Assembly (NCBI GenBank): GCA_963832445.1 | Contig: CAWHUM010000024.1 | Location: forward strand, 1 to 64,000 | Length of the DNA stretch: 64,000 nucleotides | Source of the DNA: AWTP1-13 sp963832445 | GTDB lineage: Bacteria > Pseudomonadota > Alphaproteobacteria > Rhizobiales > Hyphomicrobiaceae | Direction: 5' to 3' | Shown: positions 8,857 to 17,950 of the stretch, piece by piece | Position numbering within the stretch: the stretch's first letter is position 1 | Layout: each line of letters begins with the position of its first letter | Made by a program: the position numbers and the translations under genes | The notes under the pieces: generated by a model | The model's database searches: none | What the model was told of the DNA's origin: nothing | Seen by the model: the letters and a program-made list of their open reading frames with translations, nothing else

Positions 8857-9042
8857 CCGCTGGCAATCATGGAATCGATCGCGTTGACAGGCATCAGAAC
8901 CGCCGCAACGGCAGCGCTCGCGGCGCAGTACGGCGCCCGAAAGGAGTCAAAGCAGCTAGCCATCATTGGCTGCGGGGCCCAGGCTGGGTACCAGCTCGAG
9001 GCCATGACGGCCTTCAGCAACTTCGGATACGGCCAGAAATAG
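8857..9042 (+). pseudogene. Ornithine cyclodeaminase/mu-crystallin family, internal fragment
   Basis: The plus strand reads PLAIMESIALTGIRTAATAA, LAAQYGARKESKQLAIIGCG and AQAGYQLEAM, then a stop at 9040. This is the hinge and Rossmann start of an OCD/mu-crystallin protein (compare MDSIxxTAxRTAAxxxxAAKYLAR...IIGCGxQ). Both the N-terminal ~100 and the C-terminal ~170 residues are missing. It abuts the LysR fragment back to back. Confidence 0.75.
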
Positions 9043-9356
9043 CGGCGGTGCGCTTGAAGCGGGCCCGGTGTCACCATGCAGCCAGCAAGCGAGCGAAGAG
9101 CAGACCTAGTGCCGCATTCAATTGCGGCCACGCCGCCACCCACCAGGCCGTTTGGACGGGTTGTAGCTCGTGCATAACATTAGGTCTAACAATCGAAGGA
9201 GCGATCAAGACAAATATCGTTTCTTATCAATTCTTTCAGTTGGCAGACGGAGGGGATTCGAACTTCCTACGGGGCGCCACCCAGCGCAACCACATGCCCG
9301 GCATCCGCTGAGGGGATGTCATAGTGGTGCCATGCTTCTGCAACACATAGGCGGGG
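9043..9356. other. Non-coding stretch with rearrangement debris
   Basis: No gene is seen. The region is more AT-rich than its surroundings between about 9170 and 9245. It contains the tRNA-like 3' fragment at 9241-9267. It separates decayed genes on the left from the intact metal-efflux operon on the right. Confidence 0.5.
9241..9267 (-). other. tRNA 3'-end-like fragment
   Basis: Read on the minus strand, the sequence ends GTTCGAATCCCCTCCGTCTG followed by CCA, resembling a T-loop, acceptor stem and encoded CCA. No anticodon or D arm follows in the expected place, so this is not a full tRNA. Such 3' fragments are typical of integrase att sites. Confidence 0.4.
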
Positions 9357-9794
9357 ATGCGTGGTAGTGTGGGATATATGCGCACTTGCCGACAGAGAAG
9401 CGGGGTTGGACGGCTGCTCTCAATCGTGGCCGCGGTTGCCCTCGTCTTGGCCCAGCTCATCGGCGCCTACGCCCACGCGACCGGGCACGATCAAACGGGT
9501 GGGCGCGCGGCGTGCTCGCATCTTGACGGCCACCACGCTGCGCATGGCCACGACGCAGCGGCGCCGTCGGGCGGCGATAGCAGTGCCGTGGACAAGGCCC
9601 ACCACGACGACGACCGGGCCCTGCACGGCGCTTCCTGCGATTTCCTTTGCCACGGCGGCATCGCCATCCTGGTCACGTTAGCCTTCGAGTACCAAACACC
9701 GGCACCGTCCCATACCTCGGCGATCGCCGCCATCGCCGACCCGTCGCCGCCGCCGTCGCTGGAACGTCCGCCCAGATCTTCCGCTCGCGCCTGA
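9357..9794 (+). CDS. His-rich membrane/periplasmic protein, first gene of the metal-efflux cluster
   Basis: The product is about 145 residues (138 if the ATG at 9378 is used). An N-terminal hydrophobic segment (LLSIVAAVALVLAQLIGAYA) is followed by a His/Asp-rich region (CSHLDGHHAAHGHD, KAHHDDDRALHG), a CDFLCHGG pair of cysteines and a second apolar stretch. This looks like a metal-binding DUF2946- or CopL-like accessory protein, placed just upstream of the RND adaptor. The metal cannot be assigned. Confidence 0.65.
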   Translation: MRGSVGYMRTCRQRSGVGRLLSIVAAVALVLAQLIGAYAHATGHDQTGGRAACSHLDGHHAAHGHDAAAPSGGDSSAVDKAHHDDDRALHGASCDFLCHGGIAILVTLAFEYQTPAPSHTSAIAAIADPSPPPSLERPPRSSARA

Positions 9795-9842
9795 TCCCTC
9801 GGGACGCTTGTCCCCGGTCCTTGGTCGCAACGGAAGATTCCC

Positions 9843-11552
9843 ATGTCGCGCCGATCCCCTCGACTGCTCGCGCACGCCGTGCGCGCGATAGCCATTGCCT
9901 GCGTTGCGGGCGCCGCCGTGCTGGCCGCCGGGTCAGACCATACCCGCGCCCACGAAGGTCATGACCACGGGCCCGAGACGCCTGCAACGGGCGCCGCTCC
10001 GGCCTCGCCCCGCGTCGTCGCTGTCTCTGAAAAGTACCAGCTGGTCGGGATCCTCGAGGGGGAGGTGCTGGTCATCTACCTCGACCGTGCCGAGGACAAC
10101 GCGCCTGTCACCACCGCTGCACTGGAAGTCTCGCTCGACGGTCAACCGTTCAAGGCAGAGCTGGACCAGAAATCAGCCACCTACGAGGTGACGGCGCCGC
10201 TGCTGCGCAAGGCCGGCAGCTACGAGGTGCTGATCAACCTCACGGAAGGCGACATCAGCGATCTGCTGGTCGGCACGCTCAAGGTGCCGCCAAGCGGCAG
10301 GGCGGATAGCGGCAGCCGAGGCCTTCTCAAGACTATCGCCGATGCTCTCGCGGCCTGGCCTGCGGCCCGCATGGCCCTCTCATTGGCAGGCGTGGTGTTG
10401 CTCGTCGGCGCAGCCGGCGGCGCACTCCTGCCCGGTCGTCGCAAGCTGCTGACGATACCGGTGGCGATCATCGGCTTGGTTCTGGCGTCCGCCTTTGCGT
10501 GGGCGCATGAGGGTCACGATCACGGACCCGACCTCAGCGCCAGCTCGGGCAACTCCCCCGCCCGCCGGCCCGACGGCAGCATCTTCGTGCCGAAGCCAAC
10601 GCAGCGGCTCCTCGAGATTCGCACACGCACCGCAAAAGTGGAGACCAAGACCCGCACCGTGCGCTTCAACGGGCGCGTCGCCACCAATCCGAACAAGAGC
10701 GGCGTCGTGCAAAGCACCATCCTGGGCCGCTACGAGGCACCGGAAGGCGGCGTGCCGCCGCTCGGCACCCGGGTCAAGGCCGGCGATCTGCTCGGCCGGG
10801 TGGCGCCCGCATTTGCCTCGATCAATTCCTCCGACATGGCCCAGACCTTGGGCTCGCTCGACCAGGAGATCGCACTCAACCGACGCAAGCTGGCACGCCA
10901 GGAGCAGCTGCTCGCGAGCAACGTGGCGGCGAGAGCAACGGTGGAGGACATCCGCATTCAGCTGGAGGGCCTCGAAAAGCGGCGCCGCGAGCTGCTCGCC
11001 GCCAAGGGGCGGCCCGAGGATCTGCGCGCGCCCGTCGACGGCGTGATCGCAACAACGCGCGTGGTCGCAGGCCAAGTGGTGGCGCAGACCGATCAGCTGT
11101 TCCAGATCATCGACCCGGCGAGCCTGCAGGTGGAGGCGCTGGTGTTCGACCAGATCAATCCCGATGCCGTCGTCGAGGCCACGGCCATCGCCGGTCCCGG
11201 CCCGGCCATCAAGCTCAAATTCATGGGCCGCAGCCGCGCCCTGCAGCAGCAGTACTCGATCCTGCAGTTCGAGATCGTCGAAGCGCACACGGCCTTGAAC
11301 TCCGGCGCGCCCGTCACGGTGATCGCGGCCAACGGCGAGCCCGTCACTGGCATCGTGCTGCCGCGTGCCGCCCTGGCGCAGGCGCCCAACGGCCAGACCG
11401 TGGTCTTTGCCCACAAGGAGCCGGAAGTGTTCGTGCCGCGTGCGGTGCGGATAGAGCCTTTTGATGCCGACAGCGTGCTGGTCACCGGCGGGATCGCCGA
11501 AGGCGAGAAGATCGTGGTGCGCAACGCGCCGCTCCTCAACCAGGTGAGGTGA
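9843..11552 (+). CDS. HME-RND efflux periplasmic adaptor (CusB/CzcB type) with N-terminal extension
   Basis: The product is 569 residues. It has a signal peptide, then an HEGHDHGP motif at about residue 38, a ~120-residue beta-rich periplasmic domain and two apolar helices at about 175-225. A second copy of HEGHDHGP follows, then a standard adaptor (barrel-sandwich, coiled-coil hairpin ~330-390, beta-barrel, membrane-proximal domain). CusB/CzcB proteins are usually ~400 residues, so the N-terminal ~225 are extra. The adaptor would link the RND pump to an outer-membrane channel. Its stop lies 12 bases before the pump start. No outer-membrane channel gene is in the cluster. Confidence 0.88.
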   Translation: MSRRSPRLLAHAVRAIAIACVAGAAVLAAGSDHTRAHEGHDHGPETPATGAAPASPRVVAVSEKYQLVGILEGEVLVIYLDRAEDNAPVTTAALEVSLDGQPFKAELDQKSATYEVTAPLLRKAGSYEVLINLTEGDISDLLVGTLKVPPSGRADSGSRGLLKTIADALAAWPAARMALSLAGVVLLVGAAGGALLPGRRKLLTIPVAIIGLVLASAFAWAHEGHDHGPDLSASSGNSPARRPDGSIFVPKPTQRLLEIRTRTAKVETKTRTVRFNGRVATNPNKSGVVQSTILGRYEAPEGGVPPLGTRVKAGDLLGRVAPAFASINSSDMAQTLGSLDQEIALNRRKLARQEQLLASNVAARATVEDIRIQLEGLEKRRRELLAAKGRPEDLRAPVDGVIATTRVVAGQVVAQTDQLFQIIDPASLQVEALVFDQINPDAVVEATAIAGPGPAIKLKFMGRSRALQQQYSILQFEIVEAHTALNSGAPVTVIAANGEPVTGIVLPRAALAQAPNGQTVVFAHKEPEVFVPRAVRIEPFDADSVLVTGGIAEGEKIVVRNAPLLNQVR

Positions 11553-11564
11553 GGGCCGCCGCCG

Positions 11565-14500
11565 ATGTTCAACCTCATTGTCGCTGCGGCTCTCAAGAGC
11601 AGACTGCTGGTCCTGGCCGCGGCCGTGGTTCTCGTGGGCTACGGCAGCTTCGTGCTGTCGCGCCTGCCTGTCGACGTGTTCCCGGACCTCAACCGCCCCA
11701 CCGTGGTTCTGATATCCGAGGTCGAAGGGCTTGCGCCCCAGGAGGTCGAGCAGCTCGTCACCTACCCGATCGAGACAGCCATGGGCGGCATGCCCGGAGT
11801 GGTACGCATTCGCTCGGCCTCCGGTGTCGGCCTGTCGATCGTCTATGTGGAGTTCGGCTGGGAGACGGAGATCTACCGCGCCAGGCAGCAGGTCGCAGAG
11901 CGGTTGGGGACCGTGCAGGGCCGGCTGCCGCACGGGGTGCAACCGCAGATGGGCCCGATCTCCTCCATCATGGGCGAGATCATGTTGGTTGCGGTGACGG
12001 GGCAGTCCGTGTCGCCCATGGAGTTGCGCGAGATCGCCGACTTCACGCTCCGGCCGCAAATGCTCACCATCCCGGGCGTCGCCCAAGTCATCCCCATCGG
12101 CGGCGAGGTGCGCCAGTACCGGGTGATGCCGCACCCGGTGATGATGAGCCGGCTCGAGGTCTCGCCCGCCGACATCGAGGCCGCCGTCCGCCGCTTCGGC
12201 GCCAACACCGGCGGCGGTTTCATCGATCAGCACGCGCGCGAGTTTCTGATCCGCAACATCGGCCTGACCAAGAACCTCGAAGACCTGCGCAACCTGGTCG
12301 TGGCAACGCGCCAGGGACACAGCATCCTGTTGCGTCAGGTCGCTCAGGTTGACTTTGCCGGGCGCGTCAAGCGCGGCGATGCGGGCTACATGGGTGAGCC
12401 TGCCGTGATCGTCGGGATCCAGAAGCAGCCGACGGCGGACACGATTAGCGTTACGCGCGCCGTTGAAGCTCAGCTCGATAGCATACAGAAGAACCTGCCA
12501 GCGGGCGTAACCGCCAACAAGGTCCAGTTCCGGCAAGCGACATTCATCGAAACTTCGATTCGGAACGTCGAGCGTGTGCTGGTCGAGGCGGCGATCGTCG
12601 TCGCCGTCATCCTCTTCCTCTTTCTGATGAACGTGCGCGCGACCCTGATTTCGCTCACGGCCATTCCAACGTCGATCCTCATGACGGCGCTCGTCTTCAA
12701 CGCCTTCGGTCTGTCCATCAACACCATGACGCTCGGTGGACTGGCCATAGCCATAGGCGCTCTGGTCGATGATGCCGTGGTGGCAGTTGAGAACATCCTT
12801 CGCCGGCTGAAGGAGAACAGCAAGCGGCCCGATCCGCGCCCCTCGCTCGAGGTCATCGCGCGGGCGAGCCAGGAGGTGCGCTCCGGCATCTTCTACGCGA
12901 CGGTGATCATCATCCTCGTCTTCGTGCCACTGTTTGCGCTGTCCGGCATCGAGGGACGCCTGTTCGTGCCTCTGGGGATCGCCTTCATCGTCTCGATCCT
13001 GGCCTCGCTCGTCACCTCCATCACGCTCACCCCCGTGCTCGCCTCCTACTTCCTGTCGGCACAGAAGGGACACGGAGAGGGGGACACCTTTGTCGTCCGC
13101 CATCTCAAAGCGGGGAACACAAGGCTCCTCAACTGGGCGTTCGTGCACCAGCTGGTTTTGTTCGGCGCAGTCTTGCTCGGCGTGCTCGCTGCGGGCGTCG
13201 GCGCCTACCTGCTGCCGCGCGCGTTCCTGCCCGCCTTCAACGAGGGCACCATCCTCGTCAACCTGCAGTACAATCCGGGCATCTCGCTCGCCGAGTCGAA
13301 CCGACTGGGCGGGATCGCCGAGCGGCTGATCCTCACCGTCCCCGAGGTGAAAAGTCTCGGCCGCCGCACCGGGCGCGCCGAGCTCGACGAGCACGCCGAG
13401 GGCGTGCACAACTCCGAGATCGACGTGGACCTGGCACGCTCCTCGCGCGGCAAGGAGGAGGTGTACGCAGCCATTCGCGCCAAGCTTGCCGTGTTGCCCG
13501 TCTCGGTCTCCATCGGCCAGCCGATCGCGCATCGCATCGATCACATGCTGTCGGGCGTGCAGGCGCAGGTCGTCCTCAAAATCTTCGGCGAGGACCTCAA
13601 TTCCCTGCGCTCCCTGGCCGAATCGACGCGGTCCCGACTGCAATCGGTAGCGGGCTTGGTCGACCTCAAGGTCGAGAAGCAGGTGCTGATCCCGCAGCTC
13701 AAGGTCACCCCCGACTACGAGCGCGCCGCCCTCTACGGCATCACGCCTGCCGCCCTGACAGAGGCGCTGGAAGCCCTCTCCAATGGACGCGTGCTCTCGC
13801 AGATCGTCGAAGGCAACCGCCGCTTCGATGTCGTCATGCGCATCTCGGACGAGAACCGTTCCACAACGGGCCTGCAGGATTTGCTGGTGTCCACCCCGCA
13901 AGGCTTCGTGCCGCTGCGCCTGCTCGCCAAAGTGGAGGAGGGCGATGGCCCCAACGAGGTGATGCGCGAGAACGGCCAGCGGCGCATCGTCGTGCAAGCC
14001 AACGGCGACGGCAGGCGCGACATGGCGGCCATCGTTGCCGACCTGCGGCGGATCATAGCCGAAACACCGCTGCCGCCGGGCTACACCAGCCAGCTTTCGG
14101 GTACGTTCACGGCGCAGGAGGAAGCCAGCTTTGTGATCGGCATCCTTTCGCTCGTATCGGTCACGCTGATCTTCATGGTGCTCTACCAGCGCTACCAGTC
14201 GGCAGTGCTTGCCGGCATAATCCTCACAACCATTCCGCTCGCCCTGATCGGTAGCGTGATTGCACTGACCCTCGCCGGGCAGCCACTGTCGGTTGCCTCG
14301 ATGATCGGATTCATCACGCTGGCGGGCATTGCCGCGCGCAACGGTATTCTCAAGATCAGCCACTACATCAACCTGGCGCTGTTCGAAGGCGAGAAGTTCG
14401 GGCCTGCGCTGGTGATGCGCGGCAGCCTGGAGCGGCTGTCACCGGTGCTGATGACGGCTCTTGCCGCAGGTCTGGCGCTGCTGCCGCTGCTGTTCGGCGC

Positions 14501-14696
14501 CGGTGAGCCAGGACGCGAGATTCTCCACCCCGTGGCGGTGACGATCTTCGGCGGCCTCGTCAGCTCGACCCTGCTCGACACGCTGCTCACCCCCGTCCTG
14601 TTCCTCAAGTTCGGACGTGGGTCGCTCGAGCGCATTCTCGCTGCCCGCAACGAGGTGCGCTCCGGCTCCGAGCCGAGGACCGCGGAAGTGTTCTGA
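11565..14696 (+). CDS. Heavy-metal RND efflux pump (CusA/CzcA family)
   Basis: The product is 1043 residues, full length for HME-RND. The N-terminus has the helix-1 pattern and LPVDVFPDLNRPTV, then TYPIETAMGGMPGV, both family signatures. TM4 reads GGLAIAIGALVDDAVVAVEN with the charged residues used for proton relay. The pump is an inner-membrane proton-driven trimer exporting metal cations. Cu/Ag versus Co/Zn/Cd cannot be decided by eye. It is the third gene of the operon. Confidence 0.93.
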   Translation: MFNLIVAAALKSRLLVLAAAVVLVGYGSFVLSRLPVDVFPDLNRPTVVLISEVEGLAPQEVEQLVTYPIETAMGGMPGVVRIRSASGVGLSIVYVEFGWETEIYRARQQVAERLGTVQGRLPHGVQPQMGPISSIMGEIMLVAVTGQSVSPMELREIADFTLRPQMLTIPGVAQVIPIGGEVRQYRVMPHPVMMSRLEVSPADIEAAVRRFGANTGGGFIDQHAREFLIRNIGLTKNLEDLRNLVVATRQGHSILLRQVAQVDFAGRVKRGDAGYMGEPAVIVGIQKQPTADTISVTRAVEAQLDSIQKNLPAGVTANKVQFRQATFIETSIRNVERVLVEAAIVVAVILFLFLMNVRATLISLTAIPTSILMTALVFNAFGLSINTMTLGGLAIAIGALVDDAVVAVENILRRLKENSKRPDPRPSLEVIARASQEVRSGIFYATVIIILVFVPLFALSGIEGRLFVPLGIAFIVSILASLVTSITLTPVLASYFLSAQKGHGEGDTFVVRHLKAGNTRLLNWAFVHQLVLFGAVLLGVLAAGVGAYLLPRAFLPAFNEGTILVNLQYNPGISLAESNRLGGIAERLILTVPEVKSLGRRTGRAELDEHAEGVHNSEIDVDLARSSRGKEEVYAAIRAKLAVLPVSVSIGQPIAHRIDHMLSGVQAQVVLKIFGEDLNSLRSLAESTRSRLQSVAGLVDLKVEKQVLIPQLKVTPDYERAALYGITPAALTEALEALSNGRVLSQIVEGNRRFDVVMRISDENRSTTGLQDLLVSTPQGFVPLRLLAKVEEGDGPNEVMRENGQRRIVVQANGDGRRDMAAIVADLRRIIAETPLPPGYTSQLSGTFTAQEEASFVIGILSLVSVTLIFMVLYQRYQSAVLAGIILTTIPLALIGSVIALTLAGQPLSVASMIGFITLAGIAARNGILKISHYINLALFEGEKFGPALVMRGSLERLSPVLMTALAAGLALLPLLFGAGEPGREILHPVAVTIFGGLVSSTLLDTLLTPVLFLKFGRGSLERILAARNEVRSGSEPRTAEVF

Positions 14697-14745
14697 ACCC
14701 TGAAATCACGCCCCAAGAAATTGAGTACCGAGAGGAGAAAACGAG

Positions 14746-15117
14746 ATGCAGCGCAAGTTCACAGTGATCGTCGCGGCCCTGATGATGGCCATGGCAGTGC
14801 CGGTTCTGGCGCAGAGCAAGGGGCCCAATGGCGGGTTGGTGGCTGGAACCAAAGGTCACCAAACCGAACTGGTGGTCAGCCCCACGGAACTGACCGTCTT
14901 CTTGCTGGAGGACGGCAAGCCGCACGAAGCCAAGGGCACGAAGATGCGCGCCGTCATCCAGCAGGCGGGCAAGACCACCACGCTCAACTTCGTCGACCAG
15001 AAGGGTGAGAAGCTGGTCGCCAAGCTGCCTACGCCATTGGAGAAGGGCGCCATCGTCGTGCTGACCGGCAAAGACCACCACGGCGACCAGCTCAACGCCC
15101 GCTACGTCATCAACTAG
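14746..15117 (+). CDS. Small periplasmic protein of the metal-efflux operon
   Basis: The product is 123 residues with the signal peptide MQRKFTVIVAALMMAMAVPV ending in LAQ, then SKGPNGGLVAGTKGHQTELV, a pattern often seen in proteins encoded beside CusA/CzcA pumps. The fold appears to be beta-rich and the function is unknown. GAGAGGAGAAAACGAG supplies the RBS. Its TAG stop is formed by the duplicated TA plus the first base of the IS630 element. Confidence 0.75.
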   Translation: MQRKFTVIVAALMMAMAVPVLAQSKGPNGGLVAGTKGHQTELVVSPTELTVFLLEDGKPHEAKGTKMRAVIQQAGKTTTLNFVDQKGEKLVAKLPTPLEKGAIVVLTGKDHHGDQLNARYVIN

Positions 15118-15137
15118 AGCAGATTCCGATCATACGG
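15117..15137 (+). repeat. IS630 left inverted repeat
   Basis: It begins GAGCA and ends ATACGG. It pairs with the complement of 16149-16169, which begins GAGCA and ends TGACGG, with a few mismatches. Confidence 0.8.
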
Positions 15138-16078
15138 CATCGTATCCTGCATCGATGAGATAGTTGCGGCATTCGTGGGCGGTGAGGCGCGTGAGGGCGG
15201 CCGCGATCGCGCGCCAGAGGTCTTGGAGGGTGCGGGCGGCAGCCTTTTTCAGGATCGCCTTGAGCTTGGCGAAGGCCATCTCGATCGGGTTGAGGTCGGG
15301 CGAGTAGGGCGGCAGGTAGCGCAGCTCGGCCCCAGCCTGCTCGATGGCATTGCGGACCTTGTCCGGCTTGTGGGCGGGCAGATTGTCCATGACGACGATA
15401 TCGCCTGGCAGCAACGTCGGCGCCAGCATCTGCTCGACGTAGGCCAGGAATGCAGCGCCATCCATGGCGCCGTCGAGGACCATCGGCGCGGACATGCCGG
15501 TTTGCCTCAGCGCACCGACGAACGTCGTCGTCTTCCAGTGGCCGTGTGGAATGCTGGCGATGCAGCGCGTGCCGCGACGCGAACGGCCATAGAGCCGCGC
15601 CATCTTGGTCGTGGCTCCGGTTTCGTCGATGAAGACCAGGCGGGCAGGATCGAGGTCACGCTGCGCGGCGTGCCAGACCTGCCTTGCGCTCGCCACGTCC
15701 GCCCGTTCCCGCTCGCTGGCGTGCGCGGTTTTTTTTGAACGTCTGATCGTGGCGATCGAGCAAGCGCCAGATCGTGCTCGGCGCAAACCTTTCGCCGTGC
15801 TCCCGTTCCAGATGCTCGGCGATCTCGGTCAGCGTGATGTCTACCTGCCCGGCGATCAGGGCCCGGATCTCCCCGGCATGTGCCTCGATCCGCCCCGAGC
15901 GCCTGTCGCCGCCTTGCCGGCGCGGCGCCAAGGTGCCTGCATCACGCCAGCGCCGCACCAACTTCACCGCGGTCGAGGCGGCGACCCCGAACCGGCCGGC
16001 GGCAGCCCGACAGCTCATCCCGGCAGCAACCGCGGCGATAAGGCGAGAGCGCAGGTCATTGGAAAGAGGTCTCGTCAT
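15130..16078 (-). CDS. IS630-family transposase, two frames joined at A8
   Basis: The N-terminal part (from ATG 16078) has a winged-helix/HTH region (MSCRAAAGRFGVAASTAVKL and TLTEIAEHLEREHGERFAPS). The C-terminal part carries the DDE core: VFIDETG, VVMDNLPAHK and SPDLNPIEMAFAKLK. The frames meet at a run of eight T on the plus strand (15729-15736; A8 in the mRNA). Seven A would give one continuous 315-residue frame. It could be programmed frameshifting, inactivation, or the same extra-base artefact seen in other genes. Confidence 0.88.
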
Positions 16079-16148
16079 GCGGGCTGGCCTCCTCCACCAG
16101 CCCGCAGCATGAATCACTGTTCGCGCCAAATGTGAATCCCCTCCGATT

Positions 16149-16169
16149 CCGTCAGATGGGAAAATGCTC
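16149..16169 (-). repeat. IS630 right inverted repeat
   Basis: On the minus strand it begins GAGCATTTTCCCATC and ends GACGG, matching the left end imperfectly. The TA duplication follows at 16170-16171. Confidence 0.8.
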
Positions 16170-16459
16170 TAGCTGGAGCGAAGCCGCCGTAGTCCCCCGC
16201 TGCGAGTCCCGTTTTCCGAAGCGAGGTTCGACCCCGCGCAGGTTGTCAGCGCCTTGTTTCCAGATGCGGGCCAAGTGCTGTAAGGCAAACGCGGCCCGGT
16301 TGGTGTCTGACCATCCAGCTGGTCAATGTGAATTCCGCTTCGCAACAGGGTTTACGCTCACAAGGATGGGGGAAAACCCCAATTTCCTGAATTGGCCAAA
16401 GTTGCTTGATCCTCGCCTCTCCATTCGTGAGAGACCAACACCAACACGGAGCAAGAACC

Positions 16460-16759
16460 ATGCTTAGCCCCGACGCCAAGCAGGCTGTGGCCGCCGAACT
16501 TAAACGAATCGCCGGCGATCTGAAATTGTCCGATGATCAAAAAAGCAAACTGCAAACCGCGCTCGAGAACGCACGCGAAAAGCTCGACGAGATACGCCAG
16601 ACCAACCCGGATCTGACCAGGGCCGATGTGATTGCGAAGCTGAAGTCAGTTCGTACCACCGCCCGCGAGCGGCTTGTCAACTTCCTGACACCAGAGCAGC
16701 TGGCCAAATGGGACGCCGAAATGGCCAAGGCCAGGACTTTCCTGGGCATCAGCTCCTAG
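16460..16759 (+). CDS. Small helical protein, hypothetical (Spy/LTXXQ-like)
   Basis: The product is 99 residues. The ATG at 16460 follows CGGAGCAAGAACC; the longer frame from 16406 adds atypical sequence. It is almost entirely amphipathic helix (LSDDQKSKLQTALENAREKL ... TTARERLVNFLTPEQLAKWD). The LTPEQLAKWD ending recalls Spy/CpxP-like LTXXQ proteins, but there is no signal peptide. A terminator-like hairpin follows. The function is unknown. Confidence 0.65.
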   Translation: MLSPDAKQAVAAELKRIAGDLKLSDDQKSKLQTALENAREKLDEIRQTNPDLTRADVIAKLKSVRTTARERLVNFLTPEQLAKWDAEMAKARTFLGISS

Positions 16760-16816
16760 CCATCGCAAGCGGCCGAGCCGTACTTCGTGTGAAGGCACGA
16801 GGCCGTCTGAACTGCT

Positions 16817-16842
16817 AGAGCCCCGCACGTTCGCGGGGCTCT
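16817..16842 (+). terminator. Strong hairpin after the 16460 gene
   Basis: AGAGCCCCGC and GCGGGGCTCT form a perfect 10-bp stem with a 6-nt loop. No T-run follows, so it may end transcription weakly or serve as an mRNA 3' end. It could work in both directions. Confidence 0.6.
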
Positions 16843-16932
16843 ATGCCCTTCCTGCCTGCTTGTCCCATGAAGCCAACCACAAACCTATGGAAGCCAGGTC
16901 GGGGTGCGGTGAGCATGTTCACCGGTTCGTAG

Positions 16933-17238
16933 CTACGTGCGCTCACGCCGCGATTGGCGCTCGTTCTGCATGAACTCACGTAGCGCGATCGCCCTTGAGC
17001 TCAGCATATCGAGCGCCGCTGCGATTTCCTCAGTCGTGACATCTGGAGCGTACGAGCGAACGAGGTCGCAGAGAAAATCCTCAGAGTATTCCAGCGACAA
17101 CGCCTCGGGTGCCTCTTCCAAGGCCTTGACTAGCGCGTCAAACACGCTGTCCGCACGATCGCTGCGCTGTAAGGCGAGCTCGCGCTCCATTATCTTGTTG
17201 GCTTCGGCTGTCCCCGGCGCCTTCGAAAATGCGGCCAT
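16933..17238 (-). CDS. Hypothetical helical protein
   Basis: The product is 101 residues from ATG 17238 with GAGGGG-type sites upstream; a GTG at 17271 is an alternative. The sequence (MERELALQRSDRADSVFDAL, SEDFLCDLVRSYAPDVTTEE) is acidic and helical with a basic tail. No family is recognised. It has no signal peptide or membrane segment. Codon use looks coding. Confidence 0.5.
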   Translation of the reverse strand: MAAFSKAPGTAEANKIMERELALQRSDRADSVFDALVKALEEAPEALSLEYSEDFLCDLVRSYAPDVTTEEIAAALDMLSSRAIALREFMQNERQSRRERT

Positions 17239-17950
17239 CCCCTCATTTCCCCTCGTCGCTTCGAGCGGCACTCTTCAAGGCCGCGCGCCAATCCTACAGT
17301 CCGTACCATTCCATGGACATGACGCTGGCGACTTCAAGTGCTCTTTGCTGCTTTTCGCACGCTTCGCGCCCGTCTGTTTCTTTTCGGCCATTGGCCAAAG
17401 GATCGGCCCGCGGGACAATCCAGGCAAATCAGGCTGCCGCCGGCGCTTGCCAAAGCGGACTGTGCGTTCTCCGTTGAGGCGCTGGCTTGGCTCTCTCTGG
17501 AGGCGATCGTGGTGACCGAGTGGCTGTCGACGAGAGCTTTCTATCTTGTCGCCGTTACGTGGAGTGGTTTCCGGCAGCGCCTCGCAAGCGACCTCGTCGG
17601 CTCCAGCAGGCGCTTGCAGACAATGAGGCTACCAGCTCGGAGATTGCTCTTGGCAGTCCGGGTAGGTCACGAGCATTGCTCGGTTTGGGGCCAGCCCCGC
17701 AGCCTCTCGCGTAGCGGGGTAGAAACACGAAAAACCGCTGAACTGGCCCCCTGAGCTGAGACATGTGCGGGGCGCTGCCTCAGCCTAGTACGAATGGCTA
17801 CATGATATGTTCAAACAGCCTATATCAAATGGCTAGTTGCTGCCAATCAGAAAATGCCAGCCGCTAGCCCTGAACGCTGATTTTTCCTTGACGCCGTCCA
17901 GCGCGCAGTGGCGACTGCACCCAAGGTGCAAAACAAGGAATTCCCAACCC
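17239..17950. other. Non-coding stretch before the response regulator
   Basis: The open frames here have no RBS and no recognisable domains. The last ~150 bases are relatively AT-rich (CATGATATGTTC, TATATCAAATGG) and probably hold the promoter of the 17951 gene. I cannot place a -35/-10 pair with confidence. Confidence 0.4.

Larger units (their letters stand above)
15117..16169 (-). mobile_element. IS630-family insertion sequence (1053 bp)
   Basis: It is bounded by imperfect ~21-bp inverted repeats and flanked by a TA duplication (15115-15116 and 16170-16171) within CTAG, the known IS630 target. It carries one transposase in two frames on the minus strand. It sits exactly in the stop codon of the gene at 14746, and the stop is regenerated. 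Confidence 0.9.

Noticed and set aside
10380..14363. Minus-strand open frame of 1327 codons
   Set aside because: It lies antisense to the RND adaptor and pump genes, whose motifs are clear. The sequence is His/Asp/Arg-rich as expected for a GC-rich shadow frame and shows no domains.
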